Below are positions 57,822 through 64,000 of a stretch of DNA of 64,000 nt, in pieces. The stretch is taken from assembly GCF_032884065.1 (NCBI RefSeq), contig NC_088883.1, positions 23,679,637 through 23,743,636 on the forward strand. Reading direction: 5' to 3'. This stretch comes from Artemia franciscana (taxonomy: Eukaryota; Arthropoda; Branchiopoda; Anostraca; Artemiidae). Each line of letters begins with the position of its first letter. The first letter of the stretch is position 1. The notes beneath the pieces are model-generated. The model did not search any database. It was not told the DNA's origin and worked only from the letters and a program-made list of their open reading frames with translations. Position numbers and translations under genes: made by a program.

Positions 57822-57989
57822 TCTATATATATAAAAATAAGTTGTCTGTGTGTCGAGTGACGTCGTCATTTCTAAGAAAATCGTTCAAAGACAAATTTTT
57901 AATTGTAAGAAGATCTTGGACGGAAAAATGTTTAATTGTAAAATGAATAACCCACAATGGCAACAGCCAAGGAAGCTGTCAAAAGACAA

Positions 57990-58150
57990 ATTTTTAATTG
58001 TAAGAATATCGTTGACGGAAAAATGTTTAATTGTAAAATGACTGAAGAACCTACAATGGCAATAGCCGAGGAAGCTGCTCAAAGAGTCTATGCCAAAAAA
58101 CTTGCGGCTGATAAAGTAAGAAAAGAAAGCGTGCCGAGGAAAAAATAATA
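57990..58150 (+). pseudogene. Helitron Rep/helicase N-terminus in Helitron F
   Basis: MTEEPTMAIAEEAAQRVYAK, then KLAADK and a frameshift into KRKRAEE-type sequence, then stops and A-rich array. A duplicated upstream part (RQIFNCKKILDGKMFNCKM-like) precedes it. Confidence 0.65.
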
Positions 58151-58359
58151 AAAGGTAGAAAACTGAAAAATAAAGGAGAAAAACTAAACTAAAAAAAATA
58201 AAAATAAAAAAAATAAAAAGGTAAAAGTACAAAAAAAACTAAAAAGAAAAAACTAAAAAACCAAAAAAAAGGTAAAAACAAAAAATAAAAATAAAAAGAA
58301 AAACAGGGGAAAAACACAAAAATTTATTTCATCATATACCAATTCAAAAACGAATGTAT

Positions 58360-58560
58360 ATACAGACCGGGACACCGGGACACAAATGACGACCGGGACA
58401 CAGGGAATATAAATGACAACCGGGACACAGGGACACAACTACAACGGGGACGCCGGGGGGGCACAGGGGGATATATAAATGACGACGGCGACACAGGGAA
58501 TGTTCGATTAGCAATCACCATCAACAAAGCTCAAGGGCAATCATTAGAATCATTAGGTAT
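58360..58560 (+). pseudogene. Minisatellite plus helicase motif V, block 1
   Basis: ~26-bp units run in frame into GNVRLAITINKAQGQSLESL. Here the codon that is TGA in Helitron A is TTA, so the frame is open through motif V. It then enters another A-rich array. Confidence 0.75.
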
Positions 58561-58603
58561 AACTAAAAAAAAAAATAAAAAAAAAGGTAAAAAACCTTTT
58601 TTG

Positions 58604-58908
58604 TATATACAGACCGGGACACAAAAAACGACCGGGACACTGGGACACAGGGAATATAAATGACGACCGGGACACTCAAAGAGAAACTACAGACTGGGAC
58701 ACCGGGACACAAATAACGGCCGGGACACAGGGAATATAAATGACGGCCGGGACACAGGGACATAACTATAACGGGGACGCCGGGGGATATATATAAATGA
58801 CGACGGCGACACAGGGAATGTTCGATTAGCAATCATCATCAACAAAGCTCAAGGGCAATCATTAGAATCATGAGGTATAGATCTGAATACGGATTGTTTT
58901 TTCCATGT
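58604..58908 (+). pseudogene. Minisatellite plus helicase motif V, block 2
   Basis: A second block of the same structure: minisatellite, then VRLAIIINKAQGQSLES, a [12 protein letters not shown], then loss of homology near 58905. The block is a tandem duplicate of 58360-58560. Confidence 0.75.
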
Positions 58909-58985
58909 ATGTTGGGGGAGTCAGAACATCTTAGTTTAAAAGAAATATACCCCTGTTCTGAAAGACTGGGACATGTTGACAATTT

Positions 58986-59234
58986 CTAATGATAAATATC
59001 ACGGGACCAACAATTACCGACAGCAGTTACGTCCGGACTCGTGGTGTTCATTCTTGTATATGTTGCCACTGTTGGATCATTTACGACAACTAGCGACCTA
59101 TTTGTAAAAATTAATTCCAGTTCCTCCCCTTTTTCGTCTGCAATATTATTAGAAAGCCTAAAAGGACTTTGGGCATTAAGTTCCCCATCTAAAATTAATG
59201 CAGACGCATTTATTACTTTCTCAATCAGTTACAG
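58986..59234 (-). pseudogene. LINE-type endonuclease fragment
   Basis: A minus-strand frame of ~80 codons reads EKVINASALILDGELNAQSP, FRLSNNIADEKGEELELIFT and NRSLVVVNDPTVATYTRMNT before a stop at 58986. The 'DxKGExL...V(V)NDP..ATYTR' pattern is that of the AP-like endonuclease of R1/LOA/jockey-like LINEs. Catalytic boxes before and after are missing. It lies on the same strand as the Helitron_like_N fragment at 59416; a Helentron endonuclease is an alternative source. Confidence 0.6.
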
Positions 59235-59415
59235 ACATAAAGAAGGATTTTCGTAAGAAGGAGGACAGAAAGGTGACACAACTGTAAAGGTCTTTTTACG
59301 AGCATATATATATATATAGACAACAACAGATTCATTTGTCGAGACACAAAAATAAAGATCTGCTTTCAGCGTATTTACAACAAAATTTGTTGCGCTATAA
59401 AATATTTTTGAAGGA

Positions 59416-59680
59416 TCAAATTTTGTATCTACGCACACGTTGGCCAGGAGGCGTTTTGTCAGCGGAAATAACAATTTTATGCGTATCAATAGGCATCAAA
59501 TCGATGGCTGTTTTGAACAGACGCAATAAATTATTATTTTCGTGGAAAAGATGTTGCAATTGCGAAACGATAGTCCTTTCAACGTCGGGAGAAATTTCGC
59601 AACGTGCATTCAATTCAGAATTTCTATCACTGATGAAGTACAGTTGTAAAAATTTATGATTCTCGCCTGAGAATGGTAGA
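59416..59680 (-). pseudogene. Helitron_like_N domain fragment
   Basis: On the minus strand it reads KFLQLYFISDRNSELNARCE, ISPDVERTIVSQLQHLFHEN, NNLLRLFKTAIDLMPIDTHK and IVISADKTPPGQRVRRY before homology stops. This is the Helitron_like_N domain that precedes the Rep HUH nuclease in Helitron proteins. The HUH motifs and helicase are not joined to it here. Its first ~75 bases recur at 63785-63860. Confidence 0.82.
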
Positions 59681-59831
59681 CGGGTAGAATGGTAGACCTC
59701 TATGATAAATTTGCCCTTTTACTTTGAAAGTAGACATAAATTGATAAAAAAAAACTTGTTTTATTTTTATTTAATTTCTAAGCGTTTTTGAATTAATGCC
59801 GGTTTTGATTTAGACTCATCGTACAGGAATG

Positions 59832-60023
<192 letters not shown>

Positions 60024-60259
60024 TAACTGTTGGGGTGGCGCTTCGCGCCACCCCAACACCTAGTTGGAGGGGCGCTTCGCGCCCCCCCAAGCCCCCCCGC
60101 GCGCGTAAGTCGTTACGTGCCATATTAGTTACGTGCCATTGTAGCTGTGTCCCTGTGTCCCACCTGTGAATAGAGATAGATATAAATATATATTTTTAAC
60201 TACGTAAAGCATGCGAATATACAACATTCTTCGCTGTCCCATTGTCTGTGCATATAAAT

Positions 60260-60600
60260 AGCATTTATATTCCCTGTGTCCCGGTCGTCATTTGTGTCCT
60301 GGTGTCCCAGTTTGTAATTTCTCTTTGAGTGTCCCGGTCGTCATTTGTGTCCCGGTGTCCCGGTCTGTAATTTCTATTCAAACAATCCCTGTGTCTCAGT
60401 CGTCAATTATATATCCCGCCTGTGCCCCCAGCGTCCCCGTTGTAGTTGTGTCCCTGCGTCCCGGTCGTCATTTATATTCCCGGTCGTGATTTGTGTCCGG
60501 GTGTCCCAGTCTGTAATTTTTCTTTGAGGTTCCTGGTCGTCATTTATATTCCCTCTGTGTCGGTCGTCATTTGTGTCCCGGTCTGTAATTTATCTTTGAG
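60260..60600 (-). repeat. Minisatellite in Helitron G
   Basis: ~26-bp units of the CCGGGACACAGGGA type, including the variant with AGAGAAATTACAGACTGGGA. Confidence 0.85.
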
Positions 60601-60712
60601 TGTTTTTTCCTTTTATTTTTTTTAGTTTTTTACATTTTTTCAGTTTTTTTTTCTTCTTTATTTTTCAGCGTCACTATGAAGTACATATCGCCGAACCTTT
60701 GTTTTTTAACTT

Positions 60713-61063
60713 AAATCTGGTAGGCATTGATGACCTTATCCAAGTCAAAATCCCAAACCCAATCATCATCGCTATCATTTTCAGTTTTGATATGTTTTGA
60801 CTCTCGCTTTCCAGGTGAATTTTCATCTAACTGCGCGGTTTTGCGTTCTTTAGCCGCAAGCCTGTTTTCTTGCTGTTCTTGTGATTCCCCGGCACGCTTT
60901 CTTTTCTTACTTTCTCTATCAGCTGCAAGCCTGTTTTCTTGCTGTTCTTGTGATTCCTCGGAACGCTTTCTTTTCTTACTTTTCTATCAGCAGTAAGTTT
61001 TTTGGCATAAACTCTTTGAGCAGCTTGCTCGGCTGTTGCCATTGTAGGTTCTTCAGTCATTTT
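60713..61063 (-). pseudogene. Helitron Rep/helicase N-terminus in Helitron G
   Basis: It starts MTEEPTMATAEQAAQRVYAK, shifts frame once near 60985, and continues SKKRKRSEESQEQQENRLAA, DRESKKRKRAGESQEQQENR, then an acidic tail (TENDSDDDWVWDFDLDKVIN) and a stop near 60713. The 23-residue unit ADRESKKRKRAEESQEQQEN is present twice. The acidic end is the longest stretch of this leader in the window. Role unknown; the Helitron_like_N domain normally follows. Confidence 0.72.
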
Positions 61064-61108
61064 ACAACTAAACATTTTTCCGTGAACAAATGTCTTAAAT
61101 ACCGTTAA

Positions 61109-61180
61109 TGACGTCACCGTCAAAGCAAAAATGACGACAATTAATTTCATGACGTCAGCCGACACAGAAACATGACGTCA
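61109..61180 (-). promoter_or_regulatory. Three CRE-like TGACGTCA sites in Helitron G leader
   Basis: Perfect octamers at 61109-61116, 61150-61157 and 61173-61180, between the 5' terminus and the start of the Rep/helicase frame. A promoter role is inferred from position and repetition. Confidence 0.45.
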
Positions 61181-61227
61181 CCTGATCCACAGACAGACAG
61201 ACAGACAACTTATTTTTATATATATAG

Positions 61228-61255
<28 letters not shown>

Positions 61256-61259
<4 letters not shown>

Positions 61260-61488
61260 CTTACCCCAACACCTAGTTGGCGGGGCGCTTTGCGCCCCCC
61301 AAGCCCCCCCCCCCCGCGCGTAAGTCGTTACGCGCCATATTAGTTACGCGCCATTGTAGTTGTGTCCCTTTGTCCCACCTGTGAATGGAGATAGATAATT
61401 GTCCATGGGAAAAACAATCCGTATTCAGATCTATACCTCATTATTCTAATGATTTGTCTCTGAGTCCCGGTCGATATATATATATATA
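61256..61488 (-). mobile_element. Helitron H remnant
   Basis: It has a partial 3' hairpin end, the CCTGTGAAT tail word, a short helicase piece ([14 protein letters not shown]) and one minisatellite unit, ending in a TA run into which Helitron I has inserted. Confidence 0.7.
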
Positions 61489-61635
61489 CTAGCTGTTGGG
61501 GTGGCGCTTCGCGCCACCCCAACACCTAGTTGGTGGGGCGCTTCGCAAAACCCCAAAGCCCCCCCGCGCGCGTAAGTTATTACGCGCCATATTAGTTACG
61601 CACCATTGTAGTTGTGTCCCTGTGTCCCACCTGTG

Positions 61636-61944
61636 AATTACATTTAGACCTTAGATCCTCCTGTGCCGCCAGAGACACCCAGGGCATCCACGAAGAGCCT
61701 CCAGTCATCCCGCATCTGCGCCGCTGCCCAAACATCTTCCCACTGGGGCTGGATCGTCGTGTGGATGCTCGACAAATCCCTTTGGTAGGTGCGACGCAGC
61801 GTGTTCTTGGGTCGACCTCTCCTGCGAGTTCCCTGGGGTTGCCAATCTAGGATCTGCCTAGGGATCCTGTCTTCTTTCGTACGGATCACGTGCCCAAGGT
61901 GTCGCCATCTATGTTGCCGGATGACGTCTGTGACCCTGGGCTGG

Positions 61945-61947
<3 letters not shown>
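61636..61947 (-). pseudogene. RTE-type LINE C-terminal fragment, nested
   Basis: It reads GHVIRTKEDRIPRQILDWQP, QGTRRRGRPKNTLRRTYQRD, LSSIHTTIQPQWEDVWAAAQ and DDWRLFVDALGVSGGTGG with a stop. The GHVIR, RRRGRPKNT and W..FVDALC-type words are the C-terminal end of RTE/BovB-like ORFs. It belongs to a different RTE lineage from 52042/57376. It is a 5'-truncated insertion inside Helitron I. Confidence 0.8.
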
Positions 61948-62022
<75 letters not shown>

Positions 62023-62029
62023 TTTAACT

Positions 62030-62190
62030 ACGTAAAAAATTCGAATATACAACATTCTTCGCTGTCCCATTGTCTATGCATATAAATAGATTGTTAGGTT
62101 TACTGACTCTTGAACATACAACATATAATTGTCCATGGGAAAAACAATCCGTATTCAGATCCATACCTCATTATTCTAATGATGTGTCCC
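62030..62190 (-). pseudogene. PIF1-type helicase C-terminus in Helitron I
   Basis: It reads SLE, two stops, [40 protein letters not shown] and YSNFLRS. It contains helicase motif VI. The TA run follows as in the other copies. Confidence 0.8.
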
Positions 62191-62560
62191 TGTGTCCCAG
62201 TCGTCATTTATATTCCCTGTGTCCCGGTCGTCATTGTGTCCCGGTGTCCCAGTTTGTGATTTCTCTTTCAGTTTCCCGGTCGTCATTTATATTCCCTGTG
62301 TCCCGGTGTCCCGGTCGTCATTTGTGTCCCAGTCTGTAATTTCTATTCGAACAATCCCTGTGTCCCGGTCGTCATTTATATATCCCGCCTGTGCCCCCGG
62401 CGTCCCCGTTGTAGTTGTGTCCCTTTGTCCCGGTCGTCATTTTATATTCCCTGTGTCCCGGTCGTGATTTGTGTCCGGGTGTCCCAGTCTGTAATTTCTC
62501 TTTGAGGTTCCCGGTCGTCATTTATATTCCCTGTGTCCCGGTCGTCATTTGTGTCCCGGT
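62187..62560 (-). repeat. Minisatellite in Helitron I
   Basis: ~26-bp units as in Helitron A; at its left end it joins the helicase motif region. Confidence 0.85.
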
Positions 62561-62585
62561 ATGTAATTTCATCAGTTGACAAACA

Positions 62586-62663
62586 TGACGTCAGTCGACA
62601 AATAACTTCATGACGCATACAGCTCAATCCTTAAAATGACGTCAGTCGACAAACATGACGTCA
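62586..62663 (-). promoter_or_regulatory. Three CRE-like TGACGTCA sites in Helitron I leader
   Basis: Perfect octamers at 62586-62593, 62637-62644 and 62656-62663, the last two inside a tandem ATGACGTCAGTCGACAAAC unit. Confidence 0.45.
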
Positions 62664-62730
62664 GTCGACACACAAACATGACGTAACTCGACAGACACAC
62701 ACACACAGACAACTTATTTTTATATATACA

Positions 62731-63787
62731 AAAGGCCCTGTCAAGATTGTGGCCTCTATTAGGTTTTCCATTGTTTTTTTTTACGGCAAGTCGCGTGCCA
62801 TTGCAAAGCTTTGGTGGGTTGGTATTTCTTAAAAGTATTATTGGTACGCCTATTTTTAGTTGTAGCACGTGTGGTGGAAACCCTGAAAGATCCACGGGAT
62901 TTAAAAATTCAGATGGATAATTAACCGCTTCATTTGGTTCCAAAACTGTGTCGACTGACTTGTAAAGGACTGCCTGGTCTCGAATCTTGGTCAACAATAT
63001 TGTTGATTTCGTGGACGTCTATATTTTTGGGTGCGAGAATCGCTCTTTCACTTAGCCATTTATTATTTTATAATTTTTTAGAATATTCGGAAATACTTTT
63101 TCAATCAATTCATTTTTGGACTTCACTAAATTATAGAAATCAGCAGGTAGTTGTATACGTCCTGAAATTGAGTCTACTGGGAGCTTTCCGTTTCCAATTG
63201 CCAGTAATTGATCTGAAAATGTTTGACCAGAGTCATCGTTTTGCAATCGGACACGCATATTTGTAGTTAATTTTAATGTTTTTACGTGTGCCCATAAATT
63301 AGAATTTTTCAGGCAAGCATTCATTTCGTCTGCAGGAGTTGATCTAGGTATTATAGGTAATGTTTGCCTGAAATCTCCCGCAAGCAATATTAATGTGCTG
63401 CCAAAGGGTTTCGACTTCCCTCGCAAATCTTTCAAGCATTGATCCAGAGCCTCGAGCAATTTTTTGTGTGCCATTGTGCACTCATCCCAAATAATAAGTT
63501 TGCATTGCTGCAATACTTTACCCATCCCAGATGATTTGGAAATATTGCACATGGGAGTTTCTGTAGAATGCAAATTCAGAGGCAATTTCAAAGCGGAATG
63601 AGCAGTTCTTCCACCAGGCAGCAATGTTGCGGCTATTCCGGACGACGCAATTGCCAACGCTATATCATTTTTGATCGAATTGATGCCAGAATCAGTTTTA
63701 TCACAAACGTTTTACCAGTACCTCCTGGCGCATCCAAAAAGAAAATTTCTCCAACGTTGTTATCGACACAATGCATTATCGTATCAT
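62731..63787 (-). pseudogene. PIF1-type helicase of a Helitron (J), broken
   Basis: On the minus strand: IFFLDAPGGTGKTFVIKLIL (Walker A, about 63680-63730), a one-base loss in an A-run, then AIASSGIAATLLPGGRTAHS, LIIWDECTM (Walker B), LILLAGDFRQTLPI (motif III), LKLTTNMR (motif IV region), a stop region at 63050, then DQAVLYKSVDTVLEPNE, GVPIILLRN and NGTRLAV. After a frame change it reads ENLIEATILTGPF and runs into the 5' end of Helitron I near 62730. This is the superfamily 1 5'-3' helicase half of the RepHel transposase. Motifs V and VI are not joined to it. At least three disruptions make it non-functional. Confidence 0.88.
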
Positions 63788-64000
63788 AAATGCATTCAAT
63801 TCAGAATTTCTATCACTGATGAAGTACAATTGTAAAAATTTATGATTCTCGCCTTAGAATGGCACGCTTTCTGTTCTTTCTTTCTCTATCAGCCTCAAGC
63901 CTGTTTCCTTGCTGTTCTTTTGATTCCTCGGCACGCTTTCTTTTCTGACTTTCTCTATCAGCAGCAAATTTTTTGGCATAGACTCTTTGAGCATCTTCCT
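63785..64000 (-). pseudogene. Helitron J: N-terminus fused to Helitron_like_N start
   Basis: On the minus strand from the window edge: EDAQRVYAKKFAADRESQKR, KRAEESKEQQGNRLEADRER and KNRKRAILR, then a stop. The next ~75 bases (KFLQLYFISDRNSELNA) are the first part of the Helitron_like_N domain and join directly to the helicase (FIYDTIMHCVDNN). The rest of the domain and the whole Rep HUH nuclease are deleted. The element continues beyond the window. Confidence 0.75.

Larger units (their letters stand above)
57822..58908 (+). mobile_element. Helitron F, 5' part
   Basis: It starts TCTATATATATAAAAATAAG at 57822, immediately after the CTAG of Helitron E. It carries an N-terminal Rep/helicase fragment, A-rich arrays, two minisatellite-plus-helicase-motif blocks (58360-58560 and 58604-58905), then breaks off. 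No 3' end is found, so it is truncated. Confidence 0.82.
61489..62730 (-). mobile_element. Helitron I with nested RTE fragment
   Basis: On the minus strand the 5' region (TATATATAAAAATAAGTTGT at about 62729) lies directly against the helicase coding sequence of J; the 3' end CAACAGCTAG is at 61489. It carries three CRE-like sites, a minisatellite (62187-62560) and the helicase C-terminus (62190-62030). An RTE piece (61636-61947) has inserted next to its (TA)n run. Confidence 0.8.

Noticed and set aside
59041-59256. 71-residue plus-strand open frame resembling a secreted peptide
   Set aside because: The opposite strand reads as a recognisable endonuclease fragment over the same bases, so the plus-strand frame is its shadow.

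Overview
The window looks like a repeat-rich intergenic stretch of an animal genome. It is AT-rich, with long (TA)n runs, tandem arrays and foldback repeats, layered with Helitron (rolling-circle) transposons and non-LTR retrotransposons. I recognise no host single-copy gene, no rRNA and no intact functional tRNA. The mix of jockey/CR1-like and RTE-like LINEs, Helitrons and Helentron-type elements with central repeats is usual for invertebrates. An arthropod, perhaps a branchiopod crustacean, is a guess and not something the sequence proves.

Layout. 1-4.3 kb: unassigned DNA, a tandem array closed at both ends by hairpins (1905-2469) and a foldback repeat (2561-3195). 4.3-8.3 kb: a decayed non-LTR retrotransposon on the minus strand (zinc-knuckle ORF1, endonuclease, reverse transcriptase). 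8.5-17.4 kb and 23.4-27.1 kb: two copies of a long element that starts with a small palindrome and carries a broken gene for a YqaJ-type nuclease and a 104-bp satellite array. Copy 1 has acquired a 1883-bp Helitron, and copy 2 keeps the exact empty target site. 17.4-23.4 kb: mostly unassigned, with inverted and degenerate tandem repeats. 28-50 kb: several copies of an element built from ~280-bp tandem units, ending in a GACA microsatellite and a small palindrome, which resembles Helentron-associated HINE/DINE-1 elements. Helitrons (31.2-34.0 kb), foldback elements, a LINE fragment and a tRNA-like pseudogene lie between them.

52.0-57.6 kb: an almost intact jockey/CR1-like LINE with two ORFs (ORF2 has one frameshift). 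It sits between two pieces of an RTE-type LINE that appears to be its insertion target. 57.6-64 kb: a nest of Helitron remnants on both strands. They include coding parts of a Rep/helicase protein (repetitive N-terminus, Helitron_like_N domain, PIF1-type helicase), a LINE endonuclease fragment and an RTE fragment.

How the parts relate. The short Helitrons are non-autonomous deletion derivatives. They keep the termini, a CRE-like leader, A/T-rich arrays, a ~26-bp minisatellite and the last part of the helicase gene. The PIF1 helicase remnant at the right edge shows the type of gene they derive from. Two sites show the 3' CTAG end of one Helitron joined directly to the 5' TC end of another. Two paralogous empty sites in the window define the insertion boundaries of two different element families.
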